From NCBI GenBank assembly GCA_964479435.1, contig CAYZME010000004.1:1-47311 (forward strand): 47,311 nt of DNA, given 5' to 3'. The stretch comes from JAAYKS01 sp964479435. GTDB taxonomy: Bacteria > Bacillota > Clostridia > Saccharofermentanales > UBA5734. A program made the position numbers and the translations under genes. The notes beneath the pieces are model-generated. The model worked only from the letters and a program-made list of their open reading frames with translations, was not told the DNA's origin and ran no database searches. Positions 1-9,160 of this stretch are shown here, piece after piece. Position 1 is the stretch's first letter, and each line of letters opens with the position of its first letter.

Positions 1-6
1 AGGGTC

Positions 7-15
7 TGCTATAAT
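7..15 (+). promoter_or_regulatory. extended -10 promoter of the topoisomerase operon
   Basis: TGC-TATAAT is a perfect extended -10 element (TGnTATAAT). The expected -35 lies outside the window. Transcription would start near position 22, leaving a leader of roughly 27 bases that carries AGGAGG at 36-41. This is motif matching only. Confidence 0.6.
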
Positions 16-48
16 CGATGGAGATACGCATGACCAGGAGGTTTGACC

Positions 49-2052
49 TTGGCTTCTTCCCGAAACTTGACCAACTCATATGACAATGAAAGCATTTCGT
101 CGCTCAAAGGAGCGGAACGTGTCCGTCTGCGCCCCGGTGTGATTTTTGGCTCGGACGGGCTGGAAGGGTGCCAGCACTCATTCTTTGAAATCCTCTCCAA
201 TTCCATCGACGAAGCGCGCGAGGGCTTTGGAGAGCAAATCGATGTGCGGCGTTTCCAGGACGGAACGCTCGAGATTGAAGATCGTGCGCGCGGGATCCCC
301 CTGGACTGGAATGCCAGCGAGGAGCGATACAATTGGGAACTCGTTTACTGTGAGCTGTATGCCGGCGGCAAATACAACAACAACGCGGGCAGCCATTACG
401 AGTACAGTCTGGGCCTGAATGGACTGGGCGCCTGCGCGACGCAATACGCCAGTGAATTTTTCGATGTCGTATCCATCCGGGACGGATTCAAGTACACGGT
501 GCATTTTGAACGGGGAGAAAACGTCGGCGGGTTGCATAAGGAAGAGACCCGTTCCCGCCGGACGGGCACATGGCAGCGATGGAAGCCGGATCGCGATGTG
601 TTTACAGATATCGATATTCCGCTGTCTTATTTTGTCGAGACTTTGAAAAGACAGGCGGTCGTCAATGCGGGCGTGCGCTTTGTTCTGTGGGACGAGGCAA
701 GCGGCGAGGAACAGACCTTCCATTACCCGGATGGAATCATGGGTTATGTGCGCGAATTGGACGCGCAAAGCGGATTTACGGCGCCTGCGCGATTTGAAGG
801 GTCGGGGCAAGGGCGCGATCGCAAAGACAAAGAAGAGTATCGCGTAAAAGCCTCCATCGCCTTTTGTTTTAACAATGAAATAAATTTACTGGAATATTAT
901 CATAATTCCAGCTTACTGGAACATGGCGGCTCGCCCGACCGCGCGGCCCGCAACGCGTTTGTTCATGTGCTCGACCGCTTTTGCAAGGAGCAAAACAAAT
1001 ATAAGAGCGGCGAAAGCAAGGTGACATTCGTCGACATCCAGGACAGTCTGATTTTAGTTTCTTCGTCTTTTTCGACGTCTACCAGCTATGAAAACCAGAC
1101 AAAGAAGGCCATCAACAACCGCTATATCCAGGAGTTTATGACCGACCTGGTCAAAACCCATTTGGAGATCTGGTTTATTGAAAACAAGCCGGAAGCGGAT
1201 CGTGTGATCGAACAGGTGTTGGCCAATAAACGCAGCCGCGAGAACGCGGAGCGGCAACGACTCACGCTGCGCAAGAAGCTGACCGGAAACATCGATATTT
1301 CCAATCGCGTCAAAAAGTTTGTCGATTGCAGAACGCGCGATGTGTCGCGCCGTGAGCTGTATATTGTCGAAGGGGATTCAGCCCTGGGATCGTGCAAAAT
1401 GGGCCGGGATGCCGATTTTCAGGCGATTATGCCTTTGCGGGGCAAAATCCTCAATTGCCTGAAAGCCGGATATGACGGGATTTTCAAAAGCGAGGTCATC
1501 GTTGATCTCATCAAAGTGCTCGGATGCGGGATTGAAATCCAAAATCGCCATCACAAGGACATGACCGGCTTTGATCTCGCGGCCTTGAAATGGGACAAAG
1601 TGATCATTTGCACGGACGCGGACGTCGATGGCTACCATATCCGCACGATGATTCTGGCCATGCTGTATCGCCTGATGCCGCGGCTGATTGAGGCAGGCAA
1701 AGTATTTATTGCCGAAACGCCACTGTTTGAAATCACATATAAAAGCCGGCGCGGCAAAGAGGAGACCGCTCACTTCGCGTTTAATGAACAGGAGAAAGCG
1801 GAGATTCTCGCACGACTGGGCGCGGATCGATGCACGATCCAACGGTCGAAAGGGTTGGGCGAGAACAATGCGGACATGATGTGGCTGACGACGATGAACC
1901 CTGAAACCCGCCGATTGATCCGCATCATACCGTCCGAAGCCAAACTGACGGCCAAAGTCTTTGACATGCTACTGGGTGACAATCTGAGCGGCAGGAAAGA
2001 GCATATCGAGCTGAATGGCAACCGGTACCTCGACTTCCTGGATATTGGTTAA
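49..2052 (+). CDS. parE: DNA topoisomerase IV subunit B-like (ParE/GyrB family)
   Basis: This is the ATPase and Toprim subunit of a type IIA topoisomerase, partner of the next gene. Numbering from a TTG at 43, the GHKL ATP site shows E49...N53..D56, then GLNGLGA at 124-130. QTKK near 352 is the transducer lysine loop. The Toprim domain has EGDSA at 443-447, PLRGKILN near 464 and DADVDG at 525-530, and KGLGE follows near 605. The open frame begins at TTG 43, but AGGAGG (36-41) sits only one base before it, so the in-frame TTG at 49 (seven bases spacing, 667 aa) is the better start. The ATPase domain is divergent (SDGLEGCQHSFFEILSNSID), as in ParE-like paralogs of Clostridia. It could be called a gyrase B paralog; the pairing with an A subunit in the same operon favours topoisomerase IV. 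Confidence 0.9.
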   Translation: MASSRNLTNSYDNESISSLKGAERVRLRPGVIFGSDGLEGCQHSFFEILSNSIDEAREGFGEQIDVRRFQDGTLEIEDRARGIPLDWNASEERYNWELVYCELYAGGKYNNNAGSHYEYSLGLNGLGACATQYASEFFDVVSIRDGFKYTVHFERGENVGGLHKEETRSRRTGTWQRWKPDRDVFTDIDIPLSYFVETLKRQAVVNAGVRFVLWDEASGEEQTFHYPDGIMGYVRELDAQSGFTAPARFEGSGQGRDRKDKEEYRVKASIAFCFNNEINLLEYYHNSSLLEHGGSPDRAARNAFVHVLDRFCKEQNKYKSGESKVTFVDIQDSLILVSSSFSTSTSYENQTKKAINNRYIQEFMTDLVKTHLEIWFIENKPEADRVIEQVLANKRSRENAERQRLTLRKKLTGNIDISNRVKKFVDCRTRDVSRRELYIVEGDSALGSCKMGRDADFQAIMPLRGKILNCLKAGYDGIFKSEVIVDLIKVLGCGIEIQNRHHKDMTGFDLAALKWDKVIICTDADVDGYHIRTMILAMLYRLMPRLIEAGKVFIAETPLFEITYKSRRGKEETAHFAFNEQEKAEILARLGADRCTIQRSKGLGENNADMMWLTTMNPETRRLIRIIPSEAKLTAKVFDMLLGDNLSGRKEHIELNGNRYLDFLDIG

Positions 2053-2092
2053 GAATGTAGCCAGACCCAATTGAAGACCAGGGAGAACGTGC

Positions 2093-4336
2093 ATGCCAAA
2101 AGAGCCACGCAACCAGGATAAGAAAGCCGTAAAAGAAATCGCACAACCGCAAATACAGGAACAGCCCATCACAGATACCCTCGAGCTGAACTTCATGCCT
2201 TATGCCATGAGCGTGATCGTCTCGCGGGCAATTCCTGAAATTGATGGTTTTAAGCCCAGTCACCGAAAATTGCTCTATACGATGTATCGGATGAATCTGC
2301 TCAACGGCTCGCGGATCAAATCGGCCAATGTGGTCGGGCAAACCATGCAACTCAATCCCCATGGTGATGCCGCCATTTATGAAACCCTGGTGCGGTTGAC
2401 CCGCGGCAACGAATCGCTGTTGCACCCTTATGTCGATTCCAAAGGCAACTTCGGAAAACAATATTCACGCGACATGCAATACGCGGCCTCGCGCTATACG
2501 GAGGTTCGGCTGGAGCGTTTCGCGGAAGAGATCTTCCGCGGATTAGAACGGGATGCGGTAGATTTTGTCGACAACTATGATGGAACTCTGCGTGAACCTG
2601 CTCTGTTGCCGGCATCTTTTCCAAGTGTGTTGGTGAACGCCAATCAAGGGATCGCGGTCGGCATGGCCAGCAACGTATGCTCATTTAACCTGCGCGAGGT
2701 CTGTCAAGCCACGATCGCGTATCTGAAAAACCCGGGAGTGGATTTGTTTGATTTCTTGCCGGCGCCGGATTTCCCGACCGGAGGGGAAATCATATACAAC
2801 CTGGCGGATATGCGGAAAATTTACGAGACAGGCCGTGGTTCGATCCGCTTACGGGGCAAGTACCGGATCGACAAGAAAAACAACGTCATCGAGATCTACG
2901 AAATCCCCTATACGACGACCATCGAGGCGATCATCGATGAGTTGTCCCTTTTGGTCAAAAACAACAAGGCACGGGAAATTGCCGATGTCCGGGATGAAAC
3001 AGATCTACATGGGCTGCGGATTGCCATTGATTATAAGAAAAACGCCGATCCCCGACTGCTGATGAAAAAGGTCTTCCATCAGACTTCACTTCAGAGCTCA
3101 TTCAATTGCAATTTCAACATTCTCATCAATGGGATGCCACGTGTATTGGGTATCAAACAGATGTTGGGTGAATGGCTGGCATGGCGCCGTTCGTGCGTCA
3201 AGCGTGAGACCGCTTTTGAGTTGCAGCGCAAGCAAGAACGGCTGCACCTCCTGCTGGGGATGGAGAAAATCCTGCTGGATATCGATCAGGCCGTGCGCAT
3301 TGTCCGGGAGACGGAAAAAGAAGTGGATGTAATCCCGAATCTGATGGCCGGCTTTGATATTGATTCATTGCAGGCTGAATATGTCGCCGAAATACGCTTA
3401 CGCCATCTCAATCGGCAATACATCCTTTCACGGATCGCTGATATCGCCTCACTTCGTTCTGAAATCACAGACCTGCAAGGTGTGCTCGCCGATCAGGAGC
3501 GTCTGGACGCGCTCATCATTGAGGGGCTGAACAATGTATCAAAAAAATATGGCATGGAACGGAAAACCGATATCGTATCCGACGAGGAGATCGAAGAGCT
3601 CGCGGAACATCAATTAATCGAGGATTTCCGCCTGCGTTTATATCTCACGGCACATGGGTATGTTAAAAAGTTGGCATTGACTTCTCTGCGCAGCGCGGGA
3701 GATCTCAAAACCAAAGAGGATGATTGGATCATTCTGGACATCGAAAGCCATAACAAAGCGGACTTGATCTTTTTCACAAACCAATGCAACGCATACAAGC
3801 TCAGCGCCTACGAGATCCGCGATCACAAACCGTCGGATATGGGGGAGTACACACCCAATCTGCTCTCCCTCGCCGAAGAGGAGCGAGTGGTTCACATGGC
3901 GGCCACGACCGATTACAGCGGTTATGTCCTTTTCGCTTATCTGAACGGTAAAATTTCCCGCGTGCCGCTTCAAGCCTATGAGACGAAGACGCGCAGGCGT
4001 AAACTGATCAACGCGTGTTCCAGCACCTCGCCGCTGGTCGCGGTTTGCCATGCCACGGAAGAAGAAGCCTTTGCCGTGACATCCAGCGCGAACCGCTTGT
4101 TGGTTTTTGAAAGCAGCGCCATCCCGGTCAAAGCCACACGCACGGCCCAGGGCGTTCAGGTGATGACCGCGAGACGGGGAAGTACCTTAACCGGTATGAA
4201 ACGCCTGACAGAGGCCGGAATCGCGGACCCCAAACCCTATCGCGCGCGTCGCTTGCCGGCTGCCGGGGCGCTCATCCGTGAAGGAACCGTAGACGGGCGG
4301 CAACTGGGATTGGATGGTATGGGATATGAAACGTGA
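2093..4336 (+). CDS. parC: DNA topoisomerase IV subunit A-like (ParC/GyrA family)
   Basis: Breakage-reunion subunit, 747 aa, translated 40 bases after parE. The winged-helix region carries AASRYTEVRL with the active-site tyrosine at Y135, preceded by the quinolone-determining segment PHGDAAIYE at 89-97. A coiled-coil and tower region follows. The C-terminal part is shorter than in GyrA and has no recognisable GyrA box (QRRGGKG); only a weak TARRG segment is present near 690, so DNA-wrapping gyrase activity is unlikely and decatenation is the more probable role. The residue equivalent to E. coli GyrA Ser83 is Ala93. The ATG start lies behind GGGAGAA. The C terminus is overlapped by 23 bases by the next gene, so the three genes probably form one operon. 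Confidence 0.9.
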   Translation: MPKEPRNQDKKAVKEIAQPQIQEQPITDTLELNFMPYAMSVIVSRAIPEIDGFKPSHRKLLYTMYRMNLLNGSRIKSANVVGQTMQLNPHGDAAIYETLVRLTRGNESLLHPYVDSKGNFGKQYSRDMQYAASRYTEVRLERFAEEIFRGLERDAVDFVDNYDGTLREPALLPASFPSVLVNANQGIAVGMASNVCSFNLREVCQATIAYLKNPGVDLFDFLPAPDFPTGGEIIYNLADMRKIYETGRGSIRLRGKYRIDKKNNVIEIYEIPYTTTIEAIIDELSLLVKNNKAREIADVRDETDLHGLRIAIDYKKNADPRLLMKKVFHQTSLQSSFNCNFNILINGMPRVLGIKQMLGEWLAWRRSCVKRETAFELQRKQERLHLLLGMEKILLDIDQAVRIVRETEKEVDVIPNLMAGFDIDSLQAEYVAEIRLRHLNRQYILSRIADIASLRSEITDLQGVLADQERLDALIIEGLNNVSKKYGMERKTDIVSDEEIEELAEHQLIEDFRLRLYLTAHGYVKKLALTSLRSAGDLKTKEDDWIILDIESHNKADLIFFTNQCNAYKLSAYEIRDHKPSDMGEYTPNLLSLAEEERVVHMAATTDYSGYVLFAYLNGKISRVPLQAYETKTRRRKLINACSSTSPLVAVCHATEEEAFAVTSSANRLLVFESSAIPVKATRTAQGVQVMTARRGSTLTGMKRLTEAGIADPKPYRARRLPAAGALIREGTVDGRQLGLDGMGYET

Positions 4337-6167
4337 CTTCTATATTGAAAATCGTCCGGCCATGGCAAGATGGCCGCGCCGACTCCTGATTTTTTTGATG
4401 GCAGCCGTGTTGTTGGCTTCCGTTTCCTACGCACTCTATGTGAAAGCGAGCCGGGCCACCATCTCCGACACCTGGCAGCAGTTCGAATCATCTATGGGAG
4501 AGGGTCAATACGAGCAAGCTTTGGTTTTGTTGCGCGGTGTTCAAGCCCGTGTAGCCGATTGGGACGCGGAGGATGACAGCGTTGAGGCGGTGGTTACTGG
4601 CCGCACACAGGCGATTATGCGCACGGTAGAGCAGGCCGGCCGCTCTTTGACCGACGACGACAGAGCCTTCTTGACCGGGATGGAAGAGCAGACAGGTATG
4701 CCGGTATCCGCCCACTTGCGCTCGTTATGTGTGGGTTTTCTGACGGGGACCGGATCCCGGGCCCAAGTGGATGCCGCGTTTCAAGCGCTGGCATTTATGC
4801 CCAACCTCAGCGCGCCCACCCGGTCTCTGCAGCATGAACTGGACACCATCGGGCAGTATACAGTAGCCGTACAGGAAGCCGAATCCATCTTTTCTGCCTC
4901 TGATACAGAAGCAAACCATTATTTCTCCGCGCTGAGTCATTTCAACGATATCGCCGGGATGAGCGACGGATTTGTGCAAACCTATGCTTTGGCGCGGGCG
5001 CAGGACTGCAAGGACAAAATGCTGGATCCTCTCGTCGCAGACGCGCGTTTGTTGCTGGCGGCCGATCGTTATTATTCGGCGCATGATCTACTGGAACGTT
5101 TACAAGCGATTTTTCCGGAAAACCAGCAGGTGTCCGCTTTGCGTTTTCAGGCTGCGTCACATACGGCCGCTGCCTTGGAGTTGTACACGGAGCCGATCGA
5201 ACACATCAGTGTGCGACCCCTCATCGTGACGCCGTCACGGGCGTTTGATGGCGATGAAAACGCGAACGCAATCGCGCAAAGCATGCTGACGGTCCAAGAG
5301 TTCCGGGCTTTGCTGATGGGGCTGTATGAACGGGACTTTATCCTGATTGATCCACATAATATGCTTGATGAAACAGGAATGCCGGCGGATATTCGGGTTC
5401 CATTTGGCAAAAAGCCATTGATTCTGACGATTGAAACCGTCAACTACTACGCTCACCGAGCAGCCAACGGCTTATGTTCCAATCTGCTGTTGGACGCCGA
5501 TGGCAACGTTTGCGGCCAGTATCTGGACGCGGAGGGAGTCTTGCGCATAGATCGCGAGGCAGAGGCTGTGGGAGTTCTCGAATGCTTCATTGAGGATCAC
5601 CCGGATTTTTCCTTTGATGGCGCCAAGGGGACTTTATCCATCACCGGCTATGAATGTGTTTTTGGTATGGTTTGTAACAGTGACCAACTGCGGGTACGCA
5701 ACATCAACAACGCGGAGTCGGGACTCGCAATCCAAAGGATGGATGAATCGCAATACGAAACCAATCGCGAGGCAGTGCGCGCCATCGCGGAGCGCCTGAA
5801 AGAGAAAGGCTGGTGTTTCGCTTCTTCCACCTATGATTATTTGCAAACAGGCGCGGCGGAGACCACGCTGGAAATGGTGATCCAGGATCAGGAAAAGTGG
5901 CTTGAACAGATACAACCGTTGGTTGGTCAGATAGATATTCTGCATTATCCCAATGGATCGATGCTGAACGGGGACGATCCGCGTTGTATGGCTTATCGTG
6001 ATCAGGGGTATCGCTATTTTACTGGCCTGGGCCCAAGCGCGTATGTCTACTATCGTGAGAATTATGTCTATATGGATAAAGTCGCAATCCATGGTTATGC
6101 GCTGGACCATGCGGACTTGAGCCGGTTCTTCGATGCGGGCGCGGCCAGAGATCTGGCACGACCCTGA
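4314..6167 (+). CDS. membrane-anchored polysaccharide-deacetylase-like protein
   Basis: 617 aa, starting inside the end of parC (a second in-frame ATG at 4326 is possible). A single transmembrane helix or uncleaved signal anchor lies at about residues 23-43, so the bulk is extracytoplasmic. Residues 45-280 are helical and TPR-like (EGQYEQALVLLRGVQ). From about 300 the sequence reads RPLIVTPSRAFDGD ... LTVQEFRALLMGLYERDFILID ... PFGKKPLILTIETVNYY, a pattern I associate with a Clostridia-specific divergent polysaccharide deacetylase family (carbohydrate esterase 4-like fold). In relatives I recall an Asp-Asp pair where this protein has Glu-Thr (IETVNYY), so the catalytic base may be altered. 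A late GLGPSAYVYYREN segment also fits that family. Peptidoglycan or other wall glycan is a guess for substrate. Confidence 0.65.
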   Translation: MVWDMKRDFYIENRPAMARWPRRLLIFLMAAVLLASVSYALYVKASRATISDTWQQFESSMGEGQYEQALVLLRGVQARVADWDAEDDSVEAVVTGRTQAIMRTVEQAGRSLTDDDRAFLTGMEEQTGMPVSAHLRSLCVGFLTGTGSRAQVDAAFQALAFMPNLSAPTRSLQHELDTIGQYTVAVQEAESIFSASDTEANHYFSALSHFNDIAGMSDGFVQTYALARAQDCKDKMLDPLVADARLLLAADRYYSAHDLLERLQAIFPENQQVSALRFQAASHTAAALELYTEPIEHISVRPLIVTPSRAFDGDENANAIAQSMLTVQEFRALLMGLYERDFILIDPHNMLDETGMPADIRVPFGKKPLILTIETVNYYAHRAANGLCSNLLLDADGNVCGQYLDAEGVLRIDREAEAVGVLECFIEDHPDFSFDGAKGTLSITGYECVFGMVCNSDQLRVRNINNAESGLAIQRMDESQYETNREAVRAIAERLKEKGWCFASSTYDYLQTGAAETTLEMVIQDQEKWLEQIQPLVGQIDILHYPNGSMLNGDDPRCMAYRDQGYRYFTGLGPSAYVYYRENYVYMDKVAIHGYALDHADLSRFFDAGAARDLARP

Positions 6168-6216
6168 TCATGGGCGATGGCAGGATCGAAGGGCTCGCGG
6201 CTTCATATGATTCTGA

Positions 6217-7569
6217 TCAGCGGGGGAAGAATTCTTTGTAGAGTTCCCGTACGGCAAAATCGCAAAACTCTTCGCGCACGCCAAACATGACACTGATTTC
6301 AGACGCGCCTTGATTGATGACTTCCAAGTTGACGCCCGCTCGCGCCAACGCGGTTGCTGCCCGTGCGGTTACGCCGACCGTTCTTGCCATGGCGGCACCC
6401 ACAATCATGACGATCGCCAAGCCCCGTGTGACAACGACACTCTCCGCGCCGATCTCATCCAGTAAACGGCGTTTTACGGTCGCTTCTTTTTCCCGGGGGA
6501 GCATGGAGCTGCGCATCACGATCGACAATGAATCGATGCCGGAAGGCATGTGGTCAAACGAAATCCCTTCATCGGCAAAAATCTGCAATACTTTCAGCGC
6601 GAAACCAACCTCACGGTTCATTAAGTATTTACTTAAAGTAATGGAGCAAAACCCTTTGGCGCCGGCGATCCCGGTGACGATCCCGTCAAATGTCGAACGG
6701 TGATTGACAATCAGCGTGCCCCGGCTGGGAGGGTTGTTTGTATTGCGGATATGGACGGGGATCCCTTTGCGGAAAACGGGTAACAAAGCTTCGTCATGCA
6801 ATAAAGAGAACCCGGCATACGCAAGTTCGCGCATTTCATCGTAGGTAATCTCGTGGATGGGGTGGGGGGCGTCGACCAGATTGGGATTGACCGCGAAAAC
6901 ACAGTCGACGTCTGTCCAGTTTTCATACAGGTCAGCTTGTAGTGCCGCCGCCAGGATTGAGCCCGTGATGTCAGAGCCACCTCGCGAAAAGGTAGCGATC
7001 TCCCCGCAACAAGTGACGCCGAAAAACCCGGGAAAAACCAATACGCCCGGCTTGTGCGCCAGCGACGCCAGCCTGGTATAGGAGTCGGCTAAAATTTGCG
7101 CATTGCCATATTCGGAGGTAACAATCAGACCGGCATCCGCAGGCGAGACATACGTGGCGTCCACGCCCAACCGGCCAAGATAAGCCGCGAACAGACGGGC
7201 ACAATAATCCTCACCCGCTGATTTAAGTAAATCCAGAAAACGGTTTCGATCCTCGCACCCGATCGCGAGACGCCGCTTCAAATCCCCATGCAATTCCTCA
7301 ACAAAAAGAGCATCCAGATCCAGATCCGCAGCGATCGCGGCAAAACGGCTGACAACCGCGTGCAGCTCCCCATGGCCCTCATACCCGCTGATCACGGCGT
7401 TGGCAAGCGTAATCAACAGATCCGTGACTTTGGTATCGTCCGCATCCCGCTTCCCGGGCGCGGATACGACGATCACTTTGCGGCTGGAATCAGCCATCAC
7501 GATATCGGCAACTTTTTTGATTTGCTCGGCATTGGCACAAGATGAACCGCCGAATTTACAAACTTTCAT
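6217..7569 (-). CDS. lysC: aspartate kinase
   Basis: Phosphorylates L-aspartate, the first step to lysine, threonine, methionine and diaminopimelate. The 450-aa protein begins MKVCKFGGSSCA, the nucleotide-binding KFGGSS motif of aspartokinases, continues with FSRGGSDITGSILAAAL and ENWTDVDCV in the catalytic domain, and ends with two ACT domains (VGFALKVLQIFADEGISFDHMPS and VGVTARAATALARAGVNLEVINQGASEISVMFGV), the usual lysine/threonine sensing module. The start is supported by GGAGGG on the minus strand about ten bases upstream. It is monocistronic and convergent with the deacetylase-like gene. I saw no lysine or T-box riboswitch in the roughly 160 bases upstream. Which end product regulates it cannot be read from sequence. 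Confidence 0.93.
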   Translation of the reverse strand: MKVCKFGGSSCANAEQIKKVADIVMADSSRKVIVVSAPGKRDADDTKVTDLLITLANAVISGYEGHGELHAVVSRFAAIAADLDLDALFVEELHGDLKRRLAIGCEDRNRFLDLLKSAGEDYCARLFAAYLGRLGVDATYVSPADAGLIVTSEYGNAQILADSYTRLASLAHKPGVLVFPGFFGVTCCGEIATFSRGGSDITGSILAAALQADLYENWTDVDCVFAVNPNLVDAPHPIHEITYDEMRELAYAGFSLLHDEALLPVFRKGIPVHIRNTNNPPSRGTLIVNHRSTFDGIVTGIAGAKGFCSITLSKYLMNREVGFALKVLQIFADEGISFDHMPSGIDSLSIVMRSSMLPREKEATVKRRLLDEIGAESVVVTRGLAIVMIVGAAMARTVGVTARAATALARAGVNLEVINQGASEISVMFGVREEFCDFAVRELYKEFFPR

Positions 7570-7690
7570 TCTGCTTGGGTTCCCTCCAGGCGATAAACAG
7601 AACCATTATATTCGCCAGTACCCTAGAATTCAAGCTGACCTACCCGGCGCTATGAGCGATTACAGCATATGCAAGTCACCTCCTCCTTTG

Positions 7691-7699
7691 TGATATGAT
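7691..7699 (+). promoter_or_regulatory. extended -10 promoter for yqeG
   Basis: TGA-TATGAT is an extended -10 element 33 bases before the TTG start of the YqeG-like gene. No convincing -35 is present, as is common with extended -10 promoters. Weak evidence. Confidence 0.4.
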
Positions 7700-7731
7700 G
7701 CTGGAATAGGAAAGAAGCGGGAGGAATCGGA

Positions 7732-8292
7732 TTGCTCGCTCGATGGATCGATCGACGGTGGCGCCCGGACGGCAATGCCTTTGATATTTTGCGGGTCGAT
7801 TTCCAGGGTCTGTATGACGCAGGTTATCGCCTTGTGCTGTTGGATATCGACAATACATTGGTCCCGCATGGCGCGAGAGAACCGGACGCGCGGGCCCAAG
7901 AAGCGGTTACCCGCATACGGGAAGCCAGACTGGCCGTCATTGTTGTTTCCAATGCCCGTTCGCGACGCTCCAGCCATTTTTGTAGCCTGCTCGATATCAA
8001 ATGCCTCCCGTACGCCGGCAAACCATCTCCCCGCGGCGTATTTGCGGCTTGTGAAATGATGGGCGTTGAGCCGGCGCGATCGGTGCTTATTGGCGATCAA
8101 TTGTTCACCGATGTGGCCGCGGCAAAATCTGCCGGCGCCGCGTCGATCCGTGTGAGTCGGATCTCAGAATCTGAGCCCCTGCATGTTCGATTCAAACGAA
8201 TATTGGAAAATATTTTATTCCGAAAATTTGCATTGCAGGTAGAGTATGTGAATTTAAAGGATCCAGATCAACATTTACAGAAAGGGATCTAA
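7732..8292 (+). CDS. yqeG: YqeG family HAD IIIA-type phosphatase
   Basis: 186-aa HAD-superfamily hydrolase. Motif I is LLDIDNTLVPHG (nucleophile Asp and acid/base Asp), motif II is VVSNARSRR, the Lys motif is GKPSPRG and motif IV is IGDQLFTDVAAAKSAG. The layout matches Bacillus YqeG and mitochondrial PTPMT1-like/GEP4 proteins; GEP4 is a phosphatidylglycerophosphate phosphatase, so a lipid phosphatase role is possible but unproven. The start is TTG with GGGAGGA upstream. The next gene begins one base after the stop, so they are cotranscribed. Confidence 0.85.
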   Translation: MLARWIDRRWRPDGNAFDILRVDFQGLYDAGYRLVLLDIDNTLVPHGAREPDARAQEAVTRIREARLAVIVVSNARSRRSSHFCSLLDIKCLPYAGKPSPRGVFAACEMMGVEPARSVLIGDQLFTDVAAAKSAGAASIRVSRISESEPLHVRFKRILENILFRKFALQVEYVNLKDPDQHLQKGI

Positions 8293-8293
8293 A

Positions 8294-9160
8294 ATGCCTC
8301 GATTTGGAACAGCAGGAAATCCTGCGGACTTTTATGAAAAGGGTTGGAAGCATTCGATCGAAATGCCGGGTTATTTGGCTTCCATGGGACTGAACGCCTA
8401 TGAATACCAAAGTGGCAGGGGAGTGATGATCGGACAGGCGACCGCAAATGAGCTCGGCGCGCGCGCGGCGCAGCACGGGATTCGTATGAGCATGCATGCC
8501 CCGTACTATATCAACCTGGCGGGCACGGACCCCATCAAGCTGGAAAAGTCGTACGGTTACATTCTGGATAGTATGCGAGCCGCGCAATGGATGGGGGCAG
8601 ATCGTGTCGTCGTCCACCCGGGCAGCGCCAACGCGCCAGGCGGTCGGGCGGAGGCGCTGGACCGTGCGTGCCAAGCTCTAAAAACTGTCATTGGGATGGC
8701 GGATACGGAGAAACTTAGCGATACGGTAGCGATTTGCCCCGAATTGATGGGCAAAATAAATCAGTTAGGGGATCTCGATGAGGTCATTACATTGTGTCGT
8801 CTCGACGACAGGCTAATACCGACCATCGACTTTGGACACTATAACGCCAGAACACATGGCGGCTTAAAGAGCGCGGAAGACTATCGCGCCATATGCGAAA
8901 GAATAGCAGACCAGTTGGGGAGGGAACGGATGCGCAGTATGCACATTCATTTCAGTCGAATCGAATTTACTGCCGGTGGCGAGAAAATGCATCATACCCT
9001 AGCTGATACAACATATGGACCGGATTTTGAGCCTTTGGCGCGCGTGATGTGGGATTTGGATATGCATCCGACGATTATATGTGAGTCAAGAGATACCCAA
9101 TCAAAAGACGCGGCCGAAATGAAAAGAATTTATCTCCAAGAAGGGGGCGTCTCCCAATGA
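8294..9160 (+). CDS. nfo: endonuclease IV family AP endonuclease
   Basis: 288-aa TIM-barrel protein of the AP endonuclease 2 family, which cuts 5' to abasic sites in base excision repair using a trinuclear zinc site. Metal-ligand type motifs are visible in order: SMHAPYYIN, VVHPGSAN, ICPELMGK, IDFGHYNARTHGG, MHIHFSRIEFTAGGEKMHH, and the final IICESRDTQSKDA. Length fits the family (about 280). The ATG start lies two bases after the yqeG stop, and the stop overlaps the next start as ATGA. Some members of this superfamily are sugar isomerases, but the HAPYYIN and HPGS motifs favour deoxyribonuclease IV. Confidence 0.88.
   Translation: MPRFGTAGNPADFYEKGWKHSIEMPGYLASMGLNAYEYQSGRGVMIGQATANELGARAAQHGIRMSMHAPYYINLAGTDPIKLEKSYGYILDSMRAAQWMGADRVVVHPGSANAPGGRAEALDRACQALKTVIGMADTEKLSDTVAICPELMGKINQLGDLDEVITLCRLDDRLIPTIDFGHYNARTHGGLKSAEDYRAICERIADQLGRERMRSMHIHFSRIEFTAGGEKMHHTLADTTYGPDFEPLARVMWDLDMHPTIICESRDTQSKDAAEMKRIYLQEGGVSQ

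Noticed and set aside
178..810. Minus-strand open frame of 210 codons inside parE
   Set aside because: Shadow of a gene with full GHKL and Toprim motifs on the plus strand; no ribosome site.
7570..7731. Lysine riboswitch or T-box before the aspartate kinase
   Set aside because: The minus-strand leader is short and shows no recognisable riboswitch core or T-box sequence.
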